A stretch of 64,000 bases of DNA from Artemia franciscana (GCF_032884065.1 NW_027062691.1:1-64000); one strand, 5' to 3'. Positions 46,124 through 56,014 are shown, counted from the first letter of the stretch. Program-made: numbers and translations. Notes: generated by a model from the sequence alone, not told the origin.

Positions 46124-46353
46124 ATTTTGATAACACCTGGACAGTTTATCATTTGAGAGATAACAGAATATTAGCTTCTTATGAGCAAAAGAAACATTTC
46201 GGTCATTCTATCTATTTTTTTTTCTATTTTATACAATGATTTAAAAGCGGGGGGGGGGGGGTTCCTCTCCTAGTTCCTGTACGAGGAGTACAGTAATTAT
46301 TAAATTACATCCACCATGGATTGTAGAAAAACGTACAGAATTAATATGAAAAA
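46124..46353 (+). repeat. Left direct repeat flanking the helicase-USP element
   Basis: 'attttgataacacctggac' to 'gaattaatatgaaaaaaa' matches 50941-51187 closely. It lacks the 'gttggggggcggcagccacc' piece present on the right and holds a G-run instead. After it, 46358-46406 matches the inner part of the palindrome arm at 51499, so the left end looks like the right end with its palindrome mostly deleted. Confidence 0.8.
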
Positions 46354-46425
46354 AAATTAAACCTGTACAAAAGAGTCTTTAAAAGCGGGGGGTTTGCCTC
46401 TCCTAATAGTCTTCTTATAGTCCTA

Positions 46426-49400
46426 ATAAGCCTGTTCGAACTGTTAGCCTGGTACGAACGCGAGAGAAAAGGCACAGACGAAAAACTACTGCTCAGAGAT
46501 GGATCCTTTCATTTGCGCAGACGAAAGGAAAAACCCTACGTAATCCAGCACAGGCGCGTGAATCCAGTGGAATCGGACGAAAAACGCGAGGAATACTATG
46601 GCATGCTTCTGAAGCTTTTTAAACCGTGGCGTAAAGCGGAGGACATCTGTTTCGATGGGAAATCCAACCATGAAACTTATTGCATCGAGAGCGATAACTA
46701 TCCCACCATGGTCGAGTATCATGAGCGCTCTTTAGCAAAAGTACGAGAAGAAGAAGAGTTTGAACGCAAAGTACGAGAACGTGCAAAAGAACTCGAAGAG
46801 AAAGAGAAAGAAGCAGCACTCGAAGAGAACATGGACGACCCACAGAATGCAATTCAAGGCGCCGCCATAGATAGAGCAGCAGACGCAATGGAAGACCTTG
46901 TGAATGCAAATCGACGACTGCTCGACGCCAACACAAAAGAACAAGTGGCAAAAGAATATTTGTCTCTGAATGTTGACCAGAAACGTGTTGTTGACAAAGT
47001 GACGAACGCAGTCAAATCACCCAACAAGACAGCACCACTCCGTATGATTGTCTCAGGATTCGGAGGTGCAGGCAAGTCAGTTGTGATAAAAGTGATTCGA
47101 AACATCCTCTGTCATCATTTCAGCAAAGACAAATGTCCCGTCATCGTTATGGCACCCACAGGACTTGCAGCATATAGCATCAAAGGAGAAACAATACACA
47201 GATGCTTCAGTTTGCCCGTCGATCAAGCAGGAACCTCCAAATACTCTGAACTCTACACTGAGCAACTGCTGACACTCAGGGCAATCCTACAGAAAACACA
47301 TCTCTTCATCATTGACGAAATAAGCATGGTCTCCGCGCTCGCATTCATGTACATCCATCTGCGACTCACAGAAGTCATGAGCATCAACGCTGTCATGGGA
47401 AACGCAAATATGCTAGTCTTTGGCGACTTTCTACAACTCAGACCTGTCTCCGCAAACCCACCGTTCAAGCAACTCACACGGCTGGAAATCAAAAATTGGA
47501 TCGGCTCAATGGGAACATTTGATCTCTGGAGTCACTTTGAATATGACGAGCTCACTATTAACATGCGTCAGAAAACGGACACAGACTATGCCGACCTTCT
47601 CGCAAATATTCGCGTAGGAATTTGCACAGACAACAATCACGAACAGCTACAGCGGCGAAAAATCGAATCTAATCGCAGAGCAACAAACGAGGAGATTGCC
47701 GACAAGTATATCGAACTAGTGGCGCTTGGGAAAACACCAGTCATTCTCATGCCAAGAAACGTAGACTGCAGATCGGTAAACGAAACGCTACTTGCGAAAA
47801 CGTCAGACAACATTTCCACCTTCACTGCCATCGATAGACTCTCCACCGTCCTCCGTGACAAGCGAATTGAAGCTGAGGCTGCAGAAAACGTAAAGAGCTT
47901 TGAAAACGACAGCAAACGAACCGCCGGGTCAATTTCTCACCTCAAACTGGCACTCGGCGCTCGCGTCATGCTACAGCGAAACGTTAACGTAGAAGAAGGT
48001 CTCGTCAATGGTTCCATGGGCTATGTTAAAGGATTCAAGATGACAGCGGCAAATATAGCAGTCGGCATACAAGTACAGTTCGACGGACAAGATAAAATCG
48101 TGGAAATCGAGCGTGAAACAGTGAAATTCGAGGCTCTCAAAGAGGTGTACTACACACGTAGACAGTTTCCTCTGACGCTGGCCTACGCCATCACCATCCA
48201 TAAATCCCAAGGACTGAGTCTACAGACTGCACTAGTTGACGCAGGTGATCGCTGTTTCGGACCAGGTATGATCTATGTAGCTCTCTCTCGTGTCACCATG
48301 AGCGAAGGTCTACACCTCATCGATCTTGACAGAAGGAAAATTTGTGCAGACACAGAAGCTCTAGTCGAGTACAATAGACTGCGACAAAAGTATCGTCCAG
48401 ATCTGCCCCAGTTCGCAATACCAGAACCCTTCAAAGTTCCCACAGTTCCAGTGGCGAAACAGCAACCAGTTAAACGAAAACCGAGTAGCAGCACCAGCAT
48501 AGACGTACCGCCAAAGAAATCCAAACCTGATGCAGCCAAAGATAAGCCCAAGACTAACCCAACTCCCGCACGGAAAGTGAAACCCACTACAAGTGAGGCG
48601 AAGAAAAAAGCGCCCACCAAGAGATTGAACGCGGAAGCAGTTGAAACCTCGTTTCCCACAAAGAAAACGCAGCACGACACAGCTGTCAAACAAAACTATC
48701 GCAGTGGCATTGGCCCGGGTAGAAAAGGCCTGAAAAATACAGACGGCTCAGCGTGCTATGCGAACGCAACGATGCAAAGCCTTTTTGCCATGCACTACAA
48801 GCTGTTCGAAGTACTTTCAGTTATGCACGGACCTTTCGCCGAAGAACTCAAACGATTGGCACTCAGTTCGCTCGGAAAGAATGAAACTATGGACACTGTG
48901 CGTAGCCTCCTGCCGCCACAGCACAACTACACAGGCAGAGATCAGCAATCGCTATGCGAATTCTGGTTCCACCTATTTGAACAACTCGACGCAGAACATC
49001 AAGCCAATGACATGAGCCCCCTTCGCTCCCTGTACCAGTTCAAGATTCATAGATTTTCTGTCTGCAGCACGTGCCACTGGTCCAAAACCGCATTGCACCC
49101 AGAAGGTACTCCAGACTGTCCATTTCCGATTCCAGGTGTTCTAAATCCCAACGAGCCTGCGATCAACGAAATTATCGACAACAACGACATTTCTTTCAGT
49201 TCGGTTCTAATCCCAGAGCAGCCCGGCGAAACATGTCCCAACGGTCACGTCACCAAACTGAGAACAGTCTTCACTCAAGCTCCTGAGTACTTGGCCCTCA
49301 ATCTAGACAGACGAACACTCTGCCACAAGATTACGCGACGCGTCATTGACTTCGACCCGGAGCAAATTCTTTTACATAGAACAGATGACGCTGACCTCAG

Positions 49401-49629
49401 ACACGGCAACATCTACAACCTCGGCACAATGTCATCAATACGATACCGTGCAATTGCTGTTGTCATTCACTCAGGGTCCAGCTTTGGAAACCAGGGCCAC
49501 TACTATGTATACCGCAGAACACTGGAAGGTGCATGGTGCAAATGTAACGACTCTGAAGTAAGAGTTGCCAAAAACGCGTCAGAAATAGACTTTTCAGGTA
49601 TGACATTCATGATACTTCAGAAACTGTGA
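46426..49629 (+). CDS. Helitron-type Pif1 helicase fused to a ubiquitin-specific protease, 5'-truncated
   Basis: One uninterrupted frame of about 1,065 codons, GC-richer than its surroundings. The start ('WYERERKGTDEK', 'LRDGSFHLRRRKEKPYVIQH', 'EEYYGMLLKLFKPWRKAED') is the linker that precedes the helicase in Helitron proteins. The Pif1/SF1B helicase follows: Walker A GFGGAGKS (47056-47079), Walker B DEIS (47314-47325), GDFLQLRP (47422), HKSQG (48199-48213) and VALSRV (48277-48294). A Lys/Pro-rich linker (48430-48700) leads to a USP domain: Cys box GLKN..ACYANATMQSLF with Cys at 48754, CSTC (49063), TCPNGH (49231), His box GHYYVYRR (49495-49518) and NDS (49546-49554). All catalytic positions are present. 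No in-frame ATG precedes codon 46603 and the frame is open back to 46345, running into repeat. The HUH Rep nuclease is missing, so the element is probably non-autonomous. I infer DNA unwinding in rolling-circle transposition plus deubiquitination. Confidence 0.85.
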   Translation: MSLFELLAWYERERKGTDEKLLLRDGSFHLRRRKEKPYVIQHRRVNPVESDEKREEYYGMLLKLFKPWRKAEDICFDGKSNHETYCIESDNYPTMVEYHERSLAKVREEEEFERKVRERAKELEEKEKEAALEENMDDPQNAIQGAAIDRAADAMEDLVNANRRLLDANTKEQVAKEYLSLNVDQKRVVDKVTNAVKSPNKTAPLRMIVSGFGGAGKSVVIKVIRNILCHHFSKDKCPVIVMAPTGLAAYSIKGETIHRCFSLPVDQAGTSKYSELYTEQLLTLRAILQKTHLFIIDEISMVSALAFMYIHLRLTEVMSINAVMGNANMLVFGDFLQLRPVSANPPFKQLTRLEIKNWIGSMGTFDLWSHFEYDELTINMRQKTDTDYADLLANIRVGICTDNNHEQLQRRKIESNRRATNEEIADKYIELVALGKTPVILMPRNVDCRSVNETLLAKTSDNISTFTAIDRLSTVLRDKRIEAEAAENVKSFENDSKRTAGSISHLKLALGARVMLQRNVNVEEGLVNGSMGYVKGFKMTAANIAVGIQVQFDGQDKIVEIERETVKFEALKEVYYTRRQFPLTLAYAITIHKSQGLSLQTALVDAGDRCFGPGMIYVALSRVTMSEGLHLIDLDRRKICADTEALVEYNRLRQKYRPDLPQFAIPEPFKVPTVPVAKQQPVKRKPSSSTSIDVPPKKSKPDAAKDKPKTNPTPARKVKPTTSEAKKKAPTKRLNAEAVETSFPTKKTQHDTAVKQNYRSGIGPGRKGLKNTDGSACYANATMQSLFAMHYKLFEVLSVMHGPFAEELKRLALSSLGKNETMDTVRSLLPPQHNYTGRDQQSLCEFWFHLFEQLDAEHQANDMSPLRSLYQFKIHRFSVCSTCHWSKTALHPEGTPDCPFPIPGVLNPNEPAINEIIDNNDISFSSVLIPEQPGETCPNGHVTKLRTVFTQAPEYLALNLDRRTLCHKITRRVIDFDPEQILLHRTDDADLRHGNIYNLGTMSSIRYRAIAVVIHSGSSFGNQGHYYVYRRTLEGAWCKCNDSEVRVAKNASEIDFSGMTFMILQKL

Positions 49630-50180
49630 ATCAGCCATTAACAGTACTTTAATTCTCGTTTCAGATTCCAGTTGCCATCAAATGTCACAAAACGTAAACA
49701 ATCTGTTTCTCTAGAAACAACTGTCCACATCTGTTTTTTTAAAAACACCAAAACCGTCAGTGATCTGCCGCGGTTAGGCAGTGAGACTACCTTTTCTTCC
49801 CCGTAATCTGTTGTCTGTCATCGGTCAGAGCTTGCAAGCTTAAGAATCATAGTCAACCATGACACAGCACAGCAGTACCAAAAAAAAACCAAACACACAA
49901 CAGATTACAAACAGTGACGCCTCATCGTGGCGGGGAAGTGGCAAAGGTTAGCATTTACGTTAAATGTCATCGTACATGAATACGATTATCATTTCAACCC
50001 GTGTATGAATACACGACTTTAAAATGCACTTGCAATATAAGTTTTTGATTGAATTTATGCAAGAAAATCTGATGATATTAAAAACAATATAGCTGAGGAG
50101 AGAATGCAAAATCCATATAAAAATCAACCCGTGTGTAGCAGTTTAATTTTGAAATAGAATATAACAATTCGAAATTTTAG
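49630..50180. other. Element interior without a gene
   Basis: AT-rich sequence after the helicase stop. It has a small hairpin CGTGTA-tgaa-TACACG (about 50001-50016) and 'caacccgtgt' twice (about 49997 and 50127). If spliced, this could be the intron belonging to the exon fragment that follows. Confidence 0.4.
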
Positions 50181-50685
50181 CAGATCTCGACAACGATGAA
50201 ATAATCGATGAAAGTGCCGAAGTTTCATCTGTTCCTAATTTGACTATTGTGCAAAGTTCTGAATAAGTTGTTGTGAAACCTTTTATACAAAAACGACCTC
50301 AGCCATTCACTCGTCTTCAACGCCCAAGTTTGCCAAGAAGAATCAATGACTCACCTCTTCGTCAAAGACAGCACCAACCCACTCCAGATCCACTCCTAAG
50401 TGAAAGTAATTCTGACTATTATGATGAAAGTGATGATGAAGTTGTTGACAATTTTAAAGAAAATAAGTTAGAAAAAGTCAAGATTGTGAATGGACGTGTA
50501 AGATGCTTCGATGTGGGCAATTTCCCCCATTCTGGTAGCTGTAAAAAATTTATAAATTGTGCACGAGTTGACTGGAGCTGTAAGATACATGTCCAAAAGA
50601 ACTGACTTTTGACCCTGTTGGGGACTTTGCAACTGGGGCAATCCTCAGCGATGTCCGAAATAAGTGTGATATAAATGTGCTTTAA
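50181..50685 (+). pseudogene. Decayed exon with chitin-binding (peritrophin-A, CBM14) domain
   Basis: A 3' splice-like 'gaaattttag' (ending 50180) precedes a frame reading DNDEIIDESAEVSSVPNLTI, an in-frame TAA (50264), then a Pro/Arg/Gln-rich part (RPQPFTRLQRPSLPRR), an acidic part (SDYYDESDDEVVDN) and RCFDVGNFPHSGSCKKFINC. A shift near 50590 moves the reading to CPKELTFDPVGDFATGAIL and then RNKCDINVL and a stop (50683-50685). The cysteine pattern with GNFPHxxxCxxFxxC and CPxxLxFDP is that of CBM14 domains in arthropod cuticle and peritrophic proteins (CPAP-like). It lies between the direct repeats that flank the helicase-USP gene, so I infer a captured host exon. Stop and frameshift make it nonfunctional. 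Confidence 0.65.
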
Positions 50686-50940
50686 GTATATATTTTATAG
50701 CCTTTAAGTGCTCATTGCCAATTTTTAGGTGAATTTTCAAATGTTTTGAAGAAGTTTAAGTTTTTCTCGATTTAATGAAACGTGGATATTTACTTATTTT
50801 ATATAAATAGTTGCTAAATAAGATAAATAATATATAATTTACTATAATTACCTAAAGATGTTTCCTATATGAGAAGGCATTTTTAGAATAAATTCTTTAT
50901 TATAGGCTTTTGGACGTAGCGATCAAAATAAAAGTGTATA

Positions 50941-51187
50941 ATTTTGTTAACACCTGGACTGCTTATCATTTGAGAGATAACAGAATATTAGCTTCTTATG
51001 AGCAAAAGAAACATTTCGGTCATTCTATCTATTTTTTTTTTCTATTTTATACAATGATTTAACAGCGGGGGGGTTGGGGGGCGGCAGCCACCCAACTTCC
51101 TCTCCTAATTCCTCTACGAGGAGTACAGGAATTATTAAATTACATCCACCATGGATTGTAGAAAAACGTACAGAAATAATATGAAAA
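50941..51187 (+). repeat. Right direct repeat flanking the helicase-USP element
   Basis: 'attttgttaacacctggact' to 'gaaataatatgaaaaaaa' matches 46124-46353. The shared sequence includes 'catttgagagataacagaat', 'cggtcattctatctattttt' and 'cacatggattgtagaaaa'-like sequence. It contains 'ggttggggggcggcagccac', a variant of the hairpin in the adjacent palindrome. Confidence 0.8.
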
Positions 51188-51645
51188 AAACTTCGTTTTC
51201 TTAAAGAGTTAAAGAGGCTGCGTCCCAAAGTCGAACCTTAAAACGTACAGGAATTAGAAGAGGCAGTTGGGGGGCTGCCGCCCACCAAACCCCCCGCTTT
51301 TAAAGACTCTTTTGTACAGGTTTTTTGTTTTTTTGCTAACCCCCCGCTCTTGGCTTCGGAAAGGCCCTCTTTTAATTAAAAAATAATTGAAATGAATGAA
51401 TAATGGAATAACTTCGAAAAATGTTAAACACAAGAGGACAGGAGAACCATTGCGCCGAAACTAGTAATTAGTAACAATGAAGTCCCCCCCACAAAAAAAA
51501 CCTGTCCAAAAGAGTCTTTAAAAGCGGGGGGTTTGGGGGGCGGCAGCCCCCCAACTGCCTCTTCTAATTCCTGTACGTTTTAAGGTTCGACTTTGGGACG
51601 CAGCCTCTTTAACTCTTTAAGAAAACGAAGTTTTTTTCATATTAT
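51176..51645. repeat. Palindrome with 150-bp arms and internal GC hairpin
   Basis: The left arm (51176-51327) and right arm (51493-51645) are near-perfect reverse complements, from 'ataatatgaaaaaaac' to 'tcttttgtacagg' and back. The right arm contains a 9-bp hairpin TTGGGGGGC-GGCA-GCCCCCCAA (51533-51554). The left arm has the same hairpin with changes. The spacer of ~165 bp shows no gene. Part of the arm recurs at 46358-46406. Confidence 0.85.
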
Positions 51646-51853
51646 CATGTAAAGCACCGACCACAAAAGGTCAATTCTACCGTAATAATTCAGCATGCAA
51701 AGCGCTTTGGGTTGTTTTTTTTAACCTCGTAGTCCTCCGTTACTCCTCATACGTGATCTAGCATGGACTACAAATATCTTGACCCTAAAAAATTATTCCA
51801 AAGCTGAGGCCTTATGGCCGTATTTCCAGTACAAAATCAAAGAGAATAAAAAT

Positions 51854-51988
51854 TTACACAGAGGCAGACCTCGAACGAGAACGAAAAATGGATCTTGAAG
51901 CAGATCTTGAAACATGTGATCTAGATCGTGAGCGGGAACGGGATCTAGAGACAGAGTGGGACTTGGCTCTGTATGTGGAAGATCTTGA
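51854..51988 (-). CDS. RS-domain terminal exon (SR-protein-like), possibly a fragment
   Basis: On the minus strand, codons from 51988 read SRSSTYRAKSHSVSRSRSRS, then RSRSHVSRSASRSIFRSRSR, then SASV and TAA (51854-51856). Alternating Arg-Ser with a short C-terminal SASV is the hallmark of RS domains in SR splicing factors and related proteins. A possible acceptor 'tttactcaag' lies at the 5' edge, and a TGA closes the frame ~25 bp further up. No RRM-coding exon was found at higher coordinates in the window. It could be the last exon of a resident gene or a captured or retro-copied end. The opposing-strand frame (DLERERK...) is its mirror. Confidence 0.5.
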   Translation of the reverse strand, partial: SRSSTYRAKSHSVSRSRSRSRSRSHVSRSASRSIFRSRSRSASV

Positions 51989-52062
51989 GTAAATGCACCT
52001 TCCATAATGTCATAAAGTGCCTTAAAAATGTCAAATATTGTAAAAATATCATTATTTTCCAT

Positions 52063-53200
52063 CCTGATTATTGTTCAGCTTTTTTTCATCGTTTCAACTT
52101 GTCACAAAGCTTTTTTTTTCGTTATTGCTTTTAGGACATGTTAGGTAATGCTGGTTATACTTTTCTAAACTTTGGCATTGTGCCACTTCTCAAAAAGGCG
52201 TTCTTTCGTTACTCTACCAGTTATGTCTTATATGACCTTTTTTGGCACCAAAATAAATGATTCATCAATCTTTTATTGGAAAACAACAAAGCTGCAACAC
52301 CACCATTTTATCAAAGAATTTTTTGGCACAAAGCTTTTTATTCTATTAATATGTTGATCTTATTACCGAAAAACTAAATTAACAGTTTTTTATTAGTTAA
52401 TCATCAATATTTTATTAGTTTTCAGGTTCTGTAAACACAGATGCATTAACTTTTTAATAAACTACCGACGTCAGCCCTGTACGTCGGATAGTTAGTGATA
52501 GTGCTGTGACTTAAAATAAATCTTTATCTGTCTTCATTGACACCAGTTCTCTTTTCTTTACTTAGAAACAGAATGCTCCTACTAAAGCAAAATTAGTCTA
52601 GGTCTATAGATACATTTTATTCCAGAGGCTAAAAATACAGTTCCAGAACATTTTAGGTACTTGCATGATACAGCAACAACACTTTGTTTTAGATCTGTTT
52701 AAAATAAAACCAGTTTTTTGTGTGAATTTTGGGAGAATCAGCTTAGCCTGAATGAGATAAACTACTATCCAGATATTTTTCAATTAAATATTTAATATGT
52801 AGAGTTAGTTAGGTTAGGTATTTAATATAATGTGTTCTGGGTGGCCTGCTTTTCACAATTCTCTTGTAGTTTCTGTAATTTCGTAAATAAAGTATTATAT
52901 TTTGATCATATTGTGTTATTCACTTCTTGAGTTGGTCACTCAGGCTACTAAGTTTGATTGCTATATCATACAAGTACCAAATTTTTCTTCAGTAAAGCCA
53001 ATTAGAAGCACTTTAGAACCAAGAAAATTGACTGACCAAAATTTCAGCCATGAGTATAGCGAGTTCTTTGCCTGTTCTGGGGACTATGACCTTCTAGTAC
53101 GTGAACATTGAGATTGAATTTATGACCTAACCTCTTATAGGGGCTGTATTTCATGGAAGTTGATATACATGAGGGTTGAGGCATAATAATGTATCTTCTG
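52063..53200. other. No supported gene
   Basis: AT-rich sequence. Frames at 52172-52357 and 52902-53111 lack support. If the RS exon is genuine, its intron would lie here. Confidence 0.4.
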
Positions 53201-53399
53201 TTTTTATTCTAATCACAATCTTTTAGATTGGCTCTGCTGTTACAAAATTTTGATGAAGGCTCAAAAAATAATTTTTCAAATTTCAGGGGGGGGGGGTGAA
53301 TTTTTCTTCCAGATATCAATGAAAATACCAATTGGAACTTTCTCTAATTGTCAGATGAAGACAAAATTATAACTAGGAACACAGTGGTAACAAGATGAA

Positions 53400-54380
53400 A
53401 AATTAAACAAATTTTGAGTCAAATTTATGAATTTATTGTTTGTCAAGGAATTTATGCACTTTTTTTTATTGTATGTCCTTGAAAATAAACCTACTAAGCT
53501 AGTATAATTTTTCGATATTTATATCAGAATTGATATGAAGTTTGATCCACTGAAGTTGGGTCTAAATAGTACATACTAAGTAATAGAGCACTAAAACAAG
53601 AATGTTCTTGGGTAGAACATATACATAACAATAGCATTCATGTCTCTTAGTCAGGCTAGATTTTTTTAAAGCATATCTATATGTATGTATATAATCATGC
53701 ATAAATAGGATGTAGATGGCCGTAATGTATTCTCAGGAACTAAGTCTGTAGACTTTGATGAGTTTTTCTGCTCAGCTTATTCTTGGAGGCTGATGAAGCA
53801 AAATACACATTTTTCAAAGGGATTGCCCAAATAAGGGTAATGTTTCAAAATCTAGATGGCACAGGCCTTCCTACCCTAATTGCCTCCCCCCTACTGCTTA
53901 ACATCACTTGAACTAAGCATGTAGACTTTAACTACCGCCTCTGCCGTCTCGTCCTTGGATTAAAAGTGTATGTTTATGATGAATTATGTTTCAGATGAGT
54001 CTCTGATTATTATGAGAGATAATTTTCATCTGAGTGACTATGGAAATATTTTTTTTTCTGACTATGTTTACATTTCCTTTAAGTCAAAAATTGATCTTTC
54101 AGATATGTGAAGTACAACACCAAGAATTCTCTGAAGATGAATAGTTGTGAATGGTTTTGTGTTTCTCTCAACTCTGATGAAGGTTCCCACCTAACATACT
54201 TTGATGTAAGTTCTTGGATGTTTCTTAAACTTGTATTCCTGTCTTTGAAGCACAGATATATTGGAAGTTTAGAAAGGGGTCATTTTCGATGTATCAGGTT
54301 TCTACTAAAAATGAATCCTTGTGCATCTGATCCTAGGTGCAACTAAAACCTTGTTTAACTGAATCCCATTCAACTGAACC
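53400..54380. repeat. Interspersed repeat, copy of the 37.4-38.2 kb unit
   Basis: Both blocks are present at the same spacing as at 37.4-38.2 kb: 'aagcatatctatatgtatgt' (about 53670) and 'agatgagtctctgattatta' (about 53995) through 'gcatctgatcctaggtgcaa' (about 54323). The frame at 54107-54346 runs through this repeat. Confidence 0.7.
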
Positions 54381-54689
54381 CTCAGGCAGCCCAACCCTTG
54401 TTTAACTTAAACATTGTGCCACTGAATCCCATGCAGCTCATCCCACTCAACTGAACCATCATATAGTTCACTGCTTGTGCATTTGAGCCCTTGTTCAAAC
54501 TTGCTGTTAATTCTGATACAGGAATGATAGCTATTGTTTAAATTCATCTTAATAGTAACAGTTTATTATGGAAACAAGTTTATGGGAATTTTAAAAAAGA
54601 GCTGGAAATGCTATAAGTCTCCTTTTTCTATTTTATTTCTCCAGTACTAGTAGGGCCCTAGAATATCATAGAGAGCTGTTCAATGTCAT

Positions 54690-55660
54690 TTGAAAGCTAA
54701 TATTTATATTTACGCGCTTTTCGTAGTTCTGTCATGACAATACCATCATAAAATGCCTTATGGCACCATAATATAATTTTAAAGTCTTTTTAGAGTATAA
54801 AGGCTTTGAAACATAAAAGATTTACCACTGAAATATCCATGATCGAAAAGTCGAAAACCCTTAAACTGGTGTTTAAAATCCTCTCTTGAAGACTCTCCTT
54901 CTCAGTCAACTTTGGAGTGAGCCAATTTCTACCAAGAAAACCAAGGCTATAGCTTTTCACATGAAAAAGTCCCTTCAGCCCCCTATTATTTGGCTGGACA
55001 GTATGCAAATCATGTGTGATACCTCGCAAAAGCTTTTGGGAGTTATATTAGACCTTAACTTGACCTGAAAAAATAAAATAGAACTGGTAAAACAACCTTG
55101 TTTAAAGAAACTTTTCATCATGAAACAACTAGCAGGCACAAAATGGGCCAGCCCTCCAATTGTGATGCTGGACTTCTACAAGAGGTTTATACTTTCCTAG
55201 ATGGAATACGCTCTAGAAGTATTTGGAGGCCGCTGCAAGACAAGTCTGGCAAAGCTGAAAACTATTCACAACATGGCAATAAAGTTGGTAATGGGTCTCC
55301 CAAATCATAGACCAAGTTATAAACTTAGAGTTCATTCTGGAATCCCTACAATCAAACAGTTCGTGGTAACGAACTGTAGTAAGGAGCAACCCGGCTCAAT
55401 AATAACTGAATCTCTGAAAAACTGAATTTTGATACCAATAGTTACATCAAGAATCACATTTTAATGCTGATTTTGAATATATCAAGACTTCATCAAGTTT
55501 AGTCTTACCCATGGTTTTTTAAAGCATATCTATACGTATGTATATAATCTTGCATAAGTAGAACGTAGCTGGCTGTAATGCATTCTCAGGAACTAAGCCT
55601 GTAGACTTTGAGGAGTTTTTCTGCTCAGCTTATTCTAAGACGCTGACAAAGCAAAATATG
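54690..55660 (+). mobile_element. LINE ORF2 tail, copy 2, with duplicated flanks
   Basis: STKKTKAIAFHMKKSLQPP, LLGVILDLNLT, stop (Trp codon changed to TGA), KNKIELVKQPCLKKLFIMK, FYKRFILS, stop, MEYALEVFGGRCKTSLAKL, TIHNMAIKLVMGLPNHRPSY and LRVHSGIPTIKQFVV lie in one frame from 54886 to 55425. It matches the 36.8-37.35 kb copy including both flanks (54690 and 55370-55660), so this is a segmental duplicate and not an independent insertion. Confidence 0.65.
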
Positions 55661-55964
55661 GTTGCAAACTACGCCTCTTTTAAACTTTATTATTTCAACT
55701 CGGGCAGAATATCGGGCTAAATTCTTTGTGTACTTATTATTCCAACTCGAGTTTACTTTATTATTTCAATTTTTCTAAGGGACATTCTTTCAAAGGGACA
55801 TGAAAAAAATTATTTTGGATTGTTTTTTTTTTTAATTAATAATACTAAGTTACCTAAATTAAGTTATCTAACTGGCATCATTAGATTCAGTTTTCAGTGA
55901 GCGAAGTACTGAAGTTCTCAACCCATCAAAACCCGAATATATATAGATACGAGTCCGTATTATT

Positions 55965-55966
<2 letters not shown>

Positions 55967-56013
<47 letters not shown>
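55967..56013. repeat. Poly-T run, 47 bp
   Basis: An uninterrupted T tract. It could be the poly-A tail of a minus-strand retroelement ending here, but no element is recognised next to it. Confidence 0.95.

Positions 56014-56014
<1 letters not shown>

Noticed and set aside
46499-46543. ATG at 46499 as the start of the helicase protein
   Set aside because: It has good context but lies in another frame and stops after 14 codons. Protein-like sequence in the helicase frame begins further upstream.
46486-49241. Several minus-strand frames of 60-138 codons opposite the helicase gene
   Set aside because: They are mirror frames of a long coding region with regular codon bias, with no independent motif.
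50001-50016. Hairpin CGTGTA-tgaa-TACACG as the Helitron 3' terminator
   Set aside because: It is short, lies inside the flanked interval and has no CTRR end close behind it. It is too weak to call an element end.
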